Assembly: GCA_039105265.1 (NCBI GenBank)
Contig: JAPFFF010000044.1
Coordinates: 496,001 to 560,000 of the forward strand
Source of the DNA: Tritrichomonas musculus
Lineage: Eukaryota; Parabasalia; Tritrichomonadida; Tritrichomonadidae
Length of the DNA stretch: 64,000 bases
Reading direction: 5' to 3'
This document shows, piece after piece, positions 1 through 10,200 of the stretch (position 1 is its first letter; each line of letters starts with the position of its first letter). The position numbers and the translations under genes were made by a program. The notes under the pieces were generated by a model. The model saw nothing but the letters and a program-made list of their open reading frames with translations, did no database searches and was not told the DNA's origin.

Positions 1-870
1 AATTCGGTCAAACTCTTTGGCCCATGGTCTCTTTCTTGTATCTATTTTTATTTGTAGTTGGCTTCTTTCATCATATTTCTCATCAATCCTTCTTACAACA
101 AAATGGCATTTAAACTGCTTGGCTATATCGTATATCAAGTTATTGGGGATTAACCTAGTCTTGACCATAAAGCGTAAATAATTAATTTCCTCATCAGTGA
201 ATACTCCAGACTGAATGCAAGCATATACCAAACAATTGTCTTTATAGTTCTTCTTATCAACTGTCTTGAATATTTGGTACTGTGATAAGTCTAAATCAGA
301 AAGATTAATATAAGGGAAGAATCCACCTTCTGGATTATCGCGATAATCTTCGTCGACTTCAACTTCTTCTTCATACAACTTACCTTTATTATCTTCTTTA
401 TTAATAGTGAATGATGTTTGCTTGCCTCTCTTTCTATTTTTAATGAAGAGCAACTGGTATTTTGCAGGGATGAATACATTGCCAACCCAAGGATTATTGT
501 CTGAACAGTCATCATTCAAGTCTATTGTCCCTGATATATGTCCTATTGTTGAATCTAATCTTCGTGCCTTGGAAAGTGTAAACCATTTGTATTCCTCACC
601 ACCTAATGATTCGCTTTTTACTACTATATTCTTCTTGTTCTCTTTGTGTAATTGTCTTAATGTTTCAGTGAAAGCAAGTCTCTTATCTTCATCATCACCT
701 ATATCTATGTCAAATGATATTTCTTTCTTAGCCTTGGTCATGAATTCTTTCAAATATTTCTTGAACTTTCGTTTGTCTCTTACGTCTTTCACCCTTTGCT
801 TATACTCTTTTCTTGCTTCCGTTCTTGCAGTCGAATAGAGGTCAACTGATATATCAAAGAGGTATGTCAT
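1..870 (-). CDS. Protein-primed DNA polymerase B, N-terminal part (element A)
   Basis: The frame begins at the ATG at 870 and stays open for 290 codons to the window edge. The visible part is the non-catalytic N-terminal region of Maverick-type polymerase B: a charged, lysine-rich start, then a block around DNCLVYACIQSGVFTDEEIN resembling the cysteine-containing OTU-like region that precedes the exonuclease domain in this family. Exonuclease and palm motifs lie outside the window. In known Mavericks the enzyme copies the element from its ends using a terminal protein. The gene points away from the GIY-YIG ORF at 926 with a 55-bp gap. The assignment rests on resemblance to known Maverick polymerases and on the position of polymerase B next to the jelly-roll/fibre genes in element D. 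Confidence 0.65.
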   Translation of the reverse strand, partial: MTYLFDISVDLYSTARTEARKEYKQRVKDVRDKRKFKKYLKEFMTKAKKEISFDIDIGDDEDKRLAFTETLRQLHKENKKNIVVKSESLGGEEYKWFTLSKARRLDSTIGHISGTIDLNDDCSDNNPWVGNVFIPAKYQLLFIKNRKRGKQTSFTINKEDNKGKLYEEEVEVDEDYRDNPEGGFFPYINLSDLDLSQYQIFKTVDKKNYKDNCLVYACIQSGVFTDEEINYLRFMVKTRLIPNNLIYDIAKQFKCHFVVRRIDEKYDERSQLQIKIDTRKRPWAKEFDRI

Positions 871-925
871 TTAAGTGTAAATAAGAAATAAAAAAATATC
901 ACGCTAAATATTTATTAACCCTAAA

Positions 926-1249
926 ATGGTAGAATACATATATTTGATTCGTGAAAGGGAATTTTCTTATTCTAATCAACCTGTATACAAAATTGGTAGA
1001 ACAAATAAGATTGCAACAAGAATGGGACAATATCCAAAAGACAGCGAAGTATATATAATTGAAGCAGTAAGTGATTCAGTAAAAGTGGAAAAAGAATTAA
1101 TAACAATATTTGAAGAAAATTATAAGAGAGCAACAACAAGAGATGGAACCGCATTTATAGGTAATGAGTACTTTGTTGGGAATGTGAATGAAATGATATA
1201 TATTATTAGGACTTATATCCAATATCATTGTCCCAGAGCTATCATTTAG
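926..1249 (+). CDS. Small GIY-YIG / T5orf172-like protein
   Basis: This 107-aa protein has the order typical of the T5orf172-type GIY-YIG fold: an initial strand around YIYLIRERE, then VYKIGRT, an arginine helix with GQYPKDS, a conserved glutamate helix, and a C-terminal EYFVGN. Proteins of this kind occur in large DNA viruses and their mobile elements and are thought to nick or cut DNA. It sits between divergent polymerase B and the convergent jelly-roll gene, whose 3' end it overlaps by 8 bp. The start has an upstream CCTAAAATG, similar to other starts here. No counterpart is present in C or D inside the window, so it looks like an accessory cargo gene. Confidence 0.65.
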   Translation: MVEYIYLIREREFSYSNQPVYKIGRTNKIATRMGQYPKDSEVYIIEAVSDSVKVEKELITIFEENYKRATTRDGTAFIGNEYFVGNVNEMIYIIRTYIQYHCPRAII

Positions 1250-1973
1250 TAAGGATGTCATATATATCAGCCTCTTGGCTTGGTTTTATTTTTAAGGTAA
1301 TGAAGAGAGGAGATTTTAATATTACTGGTTGAAACATGAAATCAACTAATCTCATTTCCAAATATTTTAATGAATCCGTATTAACTTTTATTTTTATTGG
1401 CTTAGTCATGTCATAGTTAACTATCATTGCCTCTTGATCCATTATCATTGTGTCAATGTTTGCAAGGATGCTTGGGGTATATTCTTGGTCTCCAATTGAT
1501 GAATGAGTTGCTACCCCCTGTAATGAAACTAAATACAACTTATTGGCAAAATCAAGTATAGGTAGATCAGGTACATTTTTTTCTTCATTAGCTTTTACAT
1601 CAAATTCCTTGCAGTTGAACAAACCAGTAATCAATTTTGCTCTATGACTTCCTTCCTTGAATGTAATATTTTCAGTAGGTGTTAATGATATGGTTCTGTT
1701 ATTGATATTCTTGAAGGTGATAGTAGTCTGACGAGAATTTAGAAATTTGACTAGATATCCAAATGAATAGGTATACATCTCCTCGAAATCAATTCGTACC
1801 TCATCATTAGCTGTTTCAAATATTAAATAATCTTCCGCAGTTGTCATCAATATGTTGGCTTTGGTATTAATAGATGAAACATAGTACTTCACGTATGGAC
1901 ATTTCCATGGGATATCAATATTAAGTCTTACCGTATTGTAATTACCTGGTTGACTCTGAACACTATACAACAT
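1242..1973 (-). CDS. Jelly-roll-like minor virion protein (element A)
   Basis: This 243-aa protein has clear homologues at 41694-42455 and 56133-56879. Shared landmarks are an N-terminal DIPWKCPYVKYYVSSIN, a central LITGLF segment, the phrase NKLYLVSLQG, then EYTPSI, and a C-terminal strand pair around LVDFMFQPVILKSPLF. The all-beta pattern and the final strands resemble single jelly-roll penton (minor capsid) proteins of Polintons, but I cannot show the fold, so a decoration or fibre-anchor role is equally possible. It starts only 18 bp from the divergently transcribed fibre ORF, an arrangement kept in A, C and D, which suggests the two products act together at the virion surface. Confidence 0.6.
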   Translation of the reverse strand: MLYSVQSQPGNYNTVRLNIDIPWKCPYVKYYVSSINTKANILMTTAEDYLIFETANDEVRIDFEEMYTYSFGYLVKFLNSRQTTITFKNINNRTISLTPTENITFKEGSHRAKLITGLFNCKEFDVKANEEKNVPDLPILDFANKLYLVSLQGVATHSSIGDQEYTPSILANIDTMIMDQEAMIVNYDMTKPIKIKVNTDSLKYLEMRLVDFMFQPVILKSPLFITLKIKPSQEADIYDILTK

Positions 1974-1991
1974 AATTTAATTTCTGATAAA
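1974..1991. promoter_or_regulatory. Ultra-compact divergent promoter, jelly-roll/fibre pair (A)
   Basis: Only 18 bp separate the two start codons. The rightward start reads CTGATAAAATG; the leftward start also has an A/T run directly before ATG. The same layout recurs at 41677-41693 and 56880-56895, with CTG followed by a TAAAATG-like string each time. The gap is too short for separate classical promoters, so the signal must overlap the starts or lie within the coding ends. Confidence 0.5.
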
Positions 1992-3137
1992 ATGTCTTTG
2001 GCACTGTATTCTGCAAAGAGCAAGGAAGCATATAAACTCAAATCAAATGATATAGAAATCACTATTGATGAAGAAGATGGTAAACGACTAAACATTGAAA
2101 ACACTATTGAACCTGGCGAAATGGTGCAATTTAATTGTATCTACAACAAAGCTGAAATAGATGAAAAAATAGTTGGTGATTATTTCGAAAAAAATGGATT
2201 CGAAAACTTTGGTGCGCTTAATCTTATGGCAGGGAAAGGTATTTATACATGGAATACTGACGGTACACTGACACCAAAAATACAATATTGTGCAAGCTTC
2301 AATAAGCTCTATGAAAGACTACGAGATAGTGCTACTAATTTACATACCTTTCTAGCTAAAATGAAGGATGACGTAGATTCTGGTATTGCACCTGGTGCTA
2401 CATTAAACTATTTTACAGGTGAGGTAAATGATAAAGAAATAATAACAGAATCATATGATGTTAGTACACACAAGAAACTAATAGAAGCACTTACACAGAA
2501 TCATCAAGGTATGCTAAATGTAATGAACTTAATGATTAAAAATATAGATGATGTAAATAATGCAATTGCACCTAGTATTGATTGGTCTAAACTATCTGAT
2601 TTAAAAATAATTGTTGAACATGTAGATAAAACTACTCAAGCCTTAACTTATGAAACGGAGGACAAGAAACCAGAAAGTATGGACGCTATAATACAAGATA
2701 TAAGTACAAGTAATGAAAATATATCTAAATGGATAGCAAATAATACTGTTAATTTTACTGAGGTAGAACCTGTTAAATATGTTGATGAAAAGGTTAATGA
2801 AACTACTAATGAAACTACCTATGATGTCAATGAGACTAACATAACTAACATGAAAGACTTTGTTAATAAAACAAATACAACAGCTGCTAATATTACTAAA
2901 TGGATAGATGCGTTAAATGATCAAACTATATCTTATGAGACCCTCTTGAACTTAACAGGTGGTAATACTTCAATGTGCTTAATTAATAAAACAACTGGTG
3001 AACCTGAAATACATGAGGTTAAAATAGAAATTGATGAAACAACACCTACTCCTACACCTGAACCTACTCCTACACCTGAACCTACTACACCTGAACCTAC
3101 ACCTAACCTACTCCAACTGAGCCACCAAATGAGTTAG
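1992..3137 (+). CDS. Fibre-like protein, N-terminal module (element A)
   Basis: The start at 1992 (MSLALYSAKSKEA) is preferred to the in-frame ATG-like codon at 1950 because the homologue at 56896 starts at the matching point. Near the N-terminus is a signature around CIYNKAEIDE, related to the YTKAEVD-type motif found in bacteriophage tail fibres and seen again in C (CVYTKNEVDN) and D (NIYSKAEVDQ). A long helical, asparagine- and threonine-rich shaft follows, then a run of about six Thr/Pro/Glu repeats at the C-terminus. Element D carries the same N-module fused to a different second half. The likely role is virion attachment, by analogy only. Confidence 0.55.
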   Translation: MSLALYSAKSKEAYKLKSNDIEITIDEEDGKRLNIENTIEPGEMVQFNCIYNKAEIDEKIVGDYFEKNGFENFGALNLMAGKGIYTWNTDGTLTPKIQYCASFNKLYERLRDSATNLHTFLAKMKDDVDSGIAPGATLNYFTGEVNDKEIITESYDVSTHKKLIEALTQNHQGMLNVMNLMIKNIDDVNNAIAPSIDWSKLSDLKIIVEHVDKTTQALTYETEDKKPESMDAIIQDISTSNENISKWIANNTVNFTEVEPVKYVDEKVNETTNETTYDVNETNITNMKDFVNKTNTTAANITKWIDALNDQTISYETLLNLTGGNTSMCLINKTTGEPEIHEVKIEIDETTPTPTPEPTPTPEPTTPEPTPNLLQLSHQMS

Positions 3138-3151
3138 TTAACCAAGATGAT

Positions 3152-6100
3152 ATGGTTTATGAAATTCCCACTACTGATGAATTAAAGAATTTGATAACAA
3201 ATAAGATTCCAGTTAATAATGCCCCTGAAGAACTCACAATCAATGTATCTAAGTATTGGTTATATAGTAAAAAGACAATTGGATGGATAAAAGGCTTATT
3301 GTATAATATAATTTCGACTACTCTATATCTTGCTAAGATGTCTTTTAAATTAACCTATAAAACAATCGATTACGCCTTTATTCAAACCCTGAAAACATTA
3401 TATAATATATATTATTTTCTCTGGTCTCATTTTAAATGTATTGTGTTTGAAGGGTATCGAAACGTAAAAGACGCACTTACAGGGGAGATAAAAGAAGAAA
3501 ATATAGTATTTAAAGTAACTAACTATGATAGTGAAATAGAAAATTTTGTTGGTGAAATAGACCCTGACTTTGAAGAAATGCTAGAGGGTTTTAAGGAAAT
3601 CACACCAACTACTAAAACAGTTGATGAGTTGAAGAAGAAAGGATATAAAGAAGTTAATGTAGCATGTACATCATGGGAAGTATTCTGGGGAAACGCTTGG
3701 AAGTTAATTAAAAGACCATTTATAGCTTTATGGAATGGAGTTAAGAAGTTTGGTAATGATACATATTTATTCTTTACAGGTGAAGATAATGATGGTAGAG
3801 GAACATATTGGGAAAATTGTCCACATATGGTGAGGATTACAATAATAGCTTTCGTCTTGGGTGGTGCAGCAGTTTCTATCGGAGCTCTTGCAGTTTTGTA
3901 TGTAATATGTCCAATCGCTGAAAAACTCTTTAATGGATTTGAATATATTATGATCAAATTATCGGGTAATGACCCAGTTCCTATTGCTTATGCTCGTACA
4001 TTAGCAGAAGATGCCATAGTAGACCCTGATGGAAATAAGATAGATATTGATATTGATTATGAACTATTAGAAATATTTAGACAAGAATATAATGCAAAAG
4101 TAGTAGACTACAAGGTTATGAATAATGAGATATCAACTCCTTCTACTGACTCTAAATATTTTACATTAAAAGAATCAGATCAATTATATTTATATAGACC
4201 ATCAAAAGTATATGAAGAATCTAATTATTATTGTATGAGATGGGATATAGATAAAGATTATGATTTATCATTGAATATGGTATTTAGGTTCAAGGACTAT
4301 TTATTTAGGCACACTTGGGAATTAATATGGGATGGGAAAAATTGGACAGGAAATAACTGTCAAAATGTGTTTACAGCAAAAATATCATACATGAATAATA
4401 ATAGCGGAGCTCCAGCAATAATAATTAAAAAGAACGAACTAATTGGGAAATGGATAAAAGGAACAATAAAAGAAGATTTAACAGATGATGATAATTATGC
4501 TCACATACTAAAAGACTATCTTACAAATTGGAGAGTTGTTAAGAAAGATGGAACCATATTAAACGTAGGAACAACTGCAGTTTTTGATCCTAGCAGTTCA
4601 GGTACATTCACACAAGATGGAAATAAATATGAACAAGCTAGAATGTATGTTGATGCACCAAGCGGATTAAAAGAAGAAGACGGATTATATGTTTATGCAG
4701 ATTTAAATATTAATGGAAACATAACAGAATTAAAATGGGATTGTCATCCTGAACACTGTATTAATTCTGGAGTCATGCACACTTATGGATCAAATCCTTG
4801 TCTAGAATCATTTAATTATCATCGAGAAAAAAGGTATTCCATTAAAATCATTGAAGGATTTAATCATAAGAACATTCGAATATACATGGAAAAAGAATTA
4901 TTTGAATTTGATGTAAAAGTTAATCCATTTAACATAATCTTACAAGAACAATTTTATGAAGTAGAGCCAGATCCAAGAAACTGTTCAACTATATCAACAG
5001 ATTTAAATATTTATTCATCAAAGATTATATGGGCTGATAATATCATGACGATGAGAAGAGACTTAAATGTTGTTGGAGGAATTACTGACATATTGCAATA
5101 TGATTATGCTTTATTGAAACAGACAGTTGATAATCTAGCTGAGCAAATGAGAATTCAAGCCATGTATAATGAATATACTGATAGCATTAAACAAGGTATA
5201 TCAGTTGCAAATACGATTTTAAATATTCTAGCTTCAGTAGTATCGATTGCAGGGGTACTCTCAACATTAAATATGTCCAATAACTCAGTAAATATTAATA
5301 CATATCAAACAACACCTTTCCCTGGGCCAGGAGGTAATGGTGGAGGAGGTGGAGGTGGAGGATATCCTGGTGATGGAGGTAGTGGCTTTCAAGGTAAGTT
5401 TTTGGTGAATGTTGATTTGAAGGCTGATAAGATGACTATGGAAAGATTTTTGCCAACTACAACAACTGTTCAAATACCCGTGGCTGGAGCTATTTCAACA
5501 TTCTCAGCAACACAGGTTGTCCTTTCGACAACACATGCATTAACTCAGTTAGGAAATGCTATTGCTACACTTGGTTCGAATGTATTAAATTTCTTTAGGA
5601 ATAGACCAGATACGAATGGAACTGAAACATTAAATATTAATTCATCCTCGATTACAATAACTGATAATGATACTGATAATGCAACTAATACTATCACAAC
5701 CACTGAACAATCATTAGTGAGAACTCATAGAGAAGTTCAGCCACAAGTTGTTACAGATGAAACAGATGAGATTCGAACAGATATAACTGTACCACAGACT
5801 ACAATGACAAATACAGCTTCAACTACGATTGCACTTAGGAATCAAGTTCCTGTTATTGATATTGCTGGAACTCAGTATACCTTAGAAGACATAGCTGATT
5901 TGACAAGAGAAGAACGAAATGCATTAGTTGCTAATCATCCTGATATCTTACGTATCCAATATCATGGAAGAGAGTGGTTTAATGTATATGATTTGTTTTA
6001 TAATGACCAACTCATTATCCATAATAATGTATTTCAACGAAGGACTCTAATAAGGCCAGCTGATATTGAGATGACAGATAGAATACATAGAGCTACTGAT

Positions 6101-7249
6101 AATAATTGGTCAATAGAATGGGATGGAACAACATACACAGCGAGAGATATTGAACAATTATCGATGCAAGATAGACTAAATTTACCATTTGTTCAAAATG
6201 GAGATATTGGTTTAGAACCTTACTTGAATGACCAAACAATGGAGGCATGGATAAATATTATTGACCATAGAGGAGAGACTATTGACCCAATTGTTGCTAC
6301 TATTGATTATTCAGCACCAACAACAGCAAATATTAGTGGAGGTCAAGTACGATTTGTTGGAATAAATTCACAAATAGAAGTCAATGCAAATGGAGTTAGA
6401 TATCAGCATTATGACCTTGTTGCCACAACAGATACTTGGACAGTACCAGGAACAACACCAGCAATAACAGCAAGAATGATAGAACAAATGAGTGATGAAC
6501 AAAGAGGAGAACTAATGGATAATATTTATTCTCATGGTAATCTTTTAGCTTTTAATGACACATTAGATGAAACAACTGGTGAAGAAATAACACAAGTACT
6601 ATATAATGGAAATGTAGTTGCTACAATAGATAGAAGAAGACTACATGTAATTAATATTGTGAATGGAGTGATAGAAATGTACCAACAAGATGGTGTTATA
6701 AGTGCAACTACTCAGGTTATTATGGGAGCAGTAGGTTATGTTGCTAGAAGGTTCTTACATGGTCAATGGCAGTTTGTTAGACATCATCCTGGTGATGCAG
6801 CAGCAATAGCAGGGGTAGCAGCAGAAGCATATGTAGCAAATAGAATAGGATTATTTAATATTCCAAGTTGGTTCCGTCGTAATGATAACCCAGAAACATT
6901 AGCAGAGGAAGATGTATTAGAAAAGATTCTTGCATGGGCATATCATGAAGAAACAGATGATGAACCTGAACTTGAAATAACAATGAAGGATGCTGATAAG
7001 ATGATGGTTTCATTTGATACATGTATTAATATTGCAAAGACATATCGCGATACTTTAAAGGGTACAATAGCATTCATGTGCGAGAAAATAAAAGAGCTTG
7101 ATAATAAGCATCCATTAGAAGATATAGATATGACTGCTTATATTACTAAAGCAGAAGTGAAGGAAATGATAGACCAGAAGGATGCATATATTGATACTCT
7201 TGAGACAAGACTTGCTACATTAGAGAAGAAGTGCGCAAATATAGAGTAG
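3152..7249 (+). CDS. Giant fibre-like protein, module 1 (element A)
   Basis: This 1365-aa protein begins 14 bp after the preceding ORF. Order: amphipathic helices, a strong membrane-like segment at about residues 226-255, then a beta module opened by ESDQLYLYRP and containing FRHTWELIWDGKNWTG, then SSKIIWADNIMTMRRDLN followed by a coiled coil, a glycine-rich hinge near residue 720, and a threonine/asparagine-rich half with repeated beta units. The beta module and the ADNIMTMR segment recur in the 7277 ORF and in the fibres of C and D, so the shaft was built by duplication. I infer a trimeric surface fibre; no enzyme motif is seen. Confidence 0.55.
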   Translation: MVYEIPTTDELKNLITNKIPVNNAPEELTINVSKYWLYSKKTIGWIKGLLYNIISTTLYLAKMSFKLTYKTIDYAFIQTLKTLYNIYYFLWSHFKCIVFEGYRNVKDALTGEIKEENIVFKVTNYDSEIENFVGEIDPDFEEMLEGFKEITPTTKTVDELKKKGYKEVNVACTSWEVFWGNAWKLIKRPFIALWNGVKKFGNDTYLFFTGEDNDGRGTYWENCPHMVRITIIAFVLGGAAVSIGALAVLYVICPIAEKLFNGFEYIMIKLSGNDPVPIAYARTLAEDAIVDPDGNKIDIDIDYELLEIFRQEYNAKVVDYKVMNNEISTPSTDSKYFTLKESDQLYLYRPSKVYEESNYYCMRWDIDKDYDLSLNMVFRFKDYLFRHTWELIWDGKNWTGNNCQNVFTAKISYMNNNSGAPAIIIKKNELIGKWIKGTIKEDLTDDDNYAHILKDYLTNWRVVKKDGTILNVGTTAVFDPSSSGTFTQDGNKYEQARMYVDAPSGLKEEDGLYVYADLNINGNITELKWDCHPEHCINSGVMHTYGSNPCLESFNYHREKRYSIKIIEGFNHKNIRIYMEKELFEFDVKVNPFNIILQEQFYEVEPDPRNCSTISTDLNIYSSKIIWADNIMTMRRDLNVVGGITDILQYDYALLKQTVDNLAEQMRIQAMYNEYTDSIKQGISVANTILNILASVVSIAGVLSTLNMSNNSVNINTYQTTPFPGPGGNGGGGGGGGYPGDGGSGFQGKFLVNVDLKADKMTMERFLPTTTTVQIPVAGAISTFSATQVVLSTTHALTQLGNAIATLGSNVLNFFRNRPDTNGTETLNINSSSITITDNDTDNATNTITTTEQSLVRTHREVQPQVVTDETDEIRTDITVPQTTMTNTASTTIALRNQVPVIDIAGTQYTLEDIADLTREERNALVANHPDILRIQYHGREWFNVYDLFYNDQLIIHNNVFQRRTLIRPADIEMTDRIHRATDNNWSIEWDGTTYTARDIEQLSMQDRLNLPFVQNGDIGLEPYLNDQTMEAWINIIDHRGETIDPIVATIDYSAPTTANISGGQVRFVGINSQIEVNANGVRYQHYDLVATTDTWTVPGTTPAITARMIEQMSDEQRGELMDNIYSHGNLLAFNDTLDETTGEEITQVLYNGNVVATIDRRRLHVINIVNGVIEMYQQDGVISATTQVIMGAVGYVARRFLHGQWQFVRHHPGDAAAIAGVAAEAYVANRIGLFNIPSWFRRNDNPETLAEEDVLEKILAWAYHEETDDEPELEITMKDADKMMVSFDTCINIAKTYRDTLKGTIAFMCEKIKELDNKHPLEDIDMTAYITKAEVKEMIDQKDAYIDTLETRLATLEKKCANIE

Positions 7250-7276
7250 AATAGAGAATTATTTTTTTGGACTTAA

Positions 7277-10200
7277 ATGGACGAGACGACAACAAAATTC
7301 ATTGGAGACATACAATTTAAGGTAGGAGATGCTACTAGGAAAGGAAGTGAATTATTAACGCTGAGTGATTTGGATGGATATGTACAAGGAGGAAGCTGGT
7401 TTGAAGAAGTAGAAGGTTATCCTGAATATGAAATCAAAAATGAGAACATAACAGCCTATAAAGATGAATCACTGTCGATGGCTAACTACAACATCCTGAA
7501 AATTAATATGTCAAATGACGTACTAAATAAGATAATAGCTGCTCCTGACGTAACTGTCGTATTCAAATTCATACTTAGGAAAGAAGTGATATACGATTAT
7601 GAAGGCAATCTAGTGAAAGAATTTACTGCATACGTTGAAAATCATCAAGCAAAAGGTCCGTGTATTACATGTCGTACTGATCTTAAATGTATGGTCACAC
7701 ATTGGACTACATTCGGCCCTGAGTTCTTTATAGCATTTGATACTAGACTCGGTGTGAATCCATATTCATTATACATGAATGGGGAGCTATCGATACAGTA
7801 CTTACTAAAGCAAGACTCGATGGTTGCGAAGAAGCCAGTAGTCAAGTGTGATGTAATAGATGCGCGTAATGCTCTTCAGTTGTATGAATCAGATGTTCAT
7901 TACTTTTATAAACCAAGTGTCGTAACTACAGTGAATGTCGACTCAGTTGATTACTACAAGATGATATATCGAATTCCAAATGATTATACAATACCCATTA
8001 ACCTTAATTTTACATTTACTGAACACTGTTTTGGTAATAGATGGAGCCTAATATGGGATGGAACAAAATGGGTTGGAGAGAACATGCAAGGACGTAGCAA
8101 TGGGAAAATAGAGAGCAGTAAGCAATATCTTCGTGTAAACAAAAATAATTATGGAGCAAGTGGATGCTATGTCAGATGCAAACGTAGTGAATGGAATAAG
8201 ATGTTGTTGGATGATACTAATGAAAATTTCATGAAAGTGATGTTCGCCAATGGCACTACAAAGTTGTTGTTCAAAGATGGTACAGAGGCAAATGGTTCTG
8301 CACATAGCATAGAAATAGATAGATGTGATTCAACAGTAGAGATATATACTAAAGAAGGATACGATTATTTACCGCTACAATTACAGATCCAAAACAGTAA
8401 TAAAGAAGAGGTAGAGTCGTTGTTGAACCGTATAGACAAAATTGTTTACGATATGTCACTTGATGGAGCGAGTAACAGGCTTACTTTTAGATGGGATGAA
8501 CTACATAAGAACGAACATTATGGGTACGACATAGATTTGATTGCTGAATTAGATAGTATTGAAAAAATTAACTATTATTGGTCCAGCAGTAACATTAACA
8601 TCGAGACTAGAGATATCGAACTCTATTTACGTCAACAGTACACGGATCCTATAGAAGAAGTTAACTGGGATCCAACAACAAATGCTTTTAAGTACATTAT
8701 TCAACAACAATTTTATGAGATTACTCCAAGACCAGATGCAGCTACAACTTTGTATACGGACTTCAATATTACTTCTTCGAAGATAATTACAGCTGATAAC
8801 ATTATGACTATGCGATCAGATCTAAACATGGTTACAAATACTGTTGATGTGGTTTCTTATGACGTGAAAGATATAAAGAACAATGTAGAGACATTGAACT
8901 CAGAGATGGCAGAACAAGCAGCGAAGACAAAATATTTACAAAAAGAAGTGGATAAGGTAGATATGAAAGCTAACATAGGTATTGCTTTAGGTGCTGTTGG
9001 TTGTGTATTAGGTGCTACTGGTATAGGTGTTGCTGGTAAAGCATTATCATTTGCATCTAAAGCAGCACAAACTGGGGGTAGGGAATTAATAAATACTGTA
9101 ACCAAGGTGTCTGATGTTGGTACAAATGTTGTAGAAGATATTGCTGGTAAGCTCACTGACGAACTACCTGATATTGGAGCTGATGTATTCTTTGGTGATA
9201 TGGTATCTATTCCAGTTAGTAGAATGATGCGTTCGTTATCTAACAAAGATAAACTAAATAATATTATAGCTTGGTGCGATGAGGAGTATGTACCTGTTAA
9301 TGAAATAAACTTTACTGATGAACTTGATGATCCGTCCAAAGTAGCCATGACATTAACTTCAACAATGGATATGTGTAAGAGATTCCGTCATACGATGAAA
9401 CCAATGATAAAAACATTAGCGACTACTGTAGAGAAGAGTGTGTCATCAACAGATTTGGTTAGAGATGACGTAATAGATGTTGTTGGTAAATATGTCAATG
9501 GCGAGGTCCATTTGGAAGCAGAAGATGTTATCACAGATGGAACAATCAAAGCACGATTTTTGGTGCAAAAAGTTAGTGAATACAATGATGTTGATTATGA
9601 AGAGAATATAGTTACTATTAATATTACTGGTGGAACAATTAATTACCAAGGAACAACTGATTTTCCTAGCTGCACTATGAATGACAAAACATTTGTTATA
9701 TCAAACCCAAATAAACATAGAGTTGGTGGAATCAGCATCAAAGAGAATACAGCAAAAAGAAGAATGGAATTTACTACAAATGATTTAGCCTATACTTGTG
9801 ATATAGATGCTTTACATAAGAAGATAGATACATTACATGAGCAGATAGAAAAGAATGATACAGCTCTAGCTACGACTTTAAATGAATTCCCAACTGTTGA
9901 TGAAGTAAATGAAGCATTAGATGAATTAAAAAATAATATGGTTAATATGGATAACCTGTATACAAAAGAGGAAGCGGATGCAAAATATCGAAGCAAAAAT
10001 GATTTGATATACAAAGAATCTATTGATGTGCCATTTGAAAATGTACAAGATAGTTCAGGATCGTGGGAAGTCAAAATAAAATTGACTAGGGGAACTCACC
10101 TTGTTGGAACAATATCAAATAACGATGGCTTTGTAAAAGAGTTTGATTATTTGTTTGACTATGATGGTGTTATTACTGATGATGGAGATGTTAATGTCGC

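Noticed and set aside
407-838. Plus-strand 143-aa ORF at the left edge
   Set aside because: It is the antisense shadow of the long minus-strand polymerase frame, which is open to the window edge and has recognisable sequence.
8857-9348. Minus-strand 163-aa Ser/Thr-rich ORF
   Set aside because: It lies wholly inside the fibre module 2 gene on the opposite strand, with low-complexity composition typical of a reverse-frame shadow.
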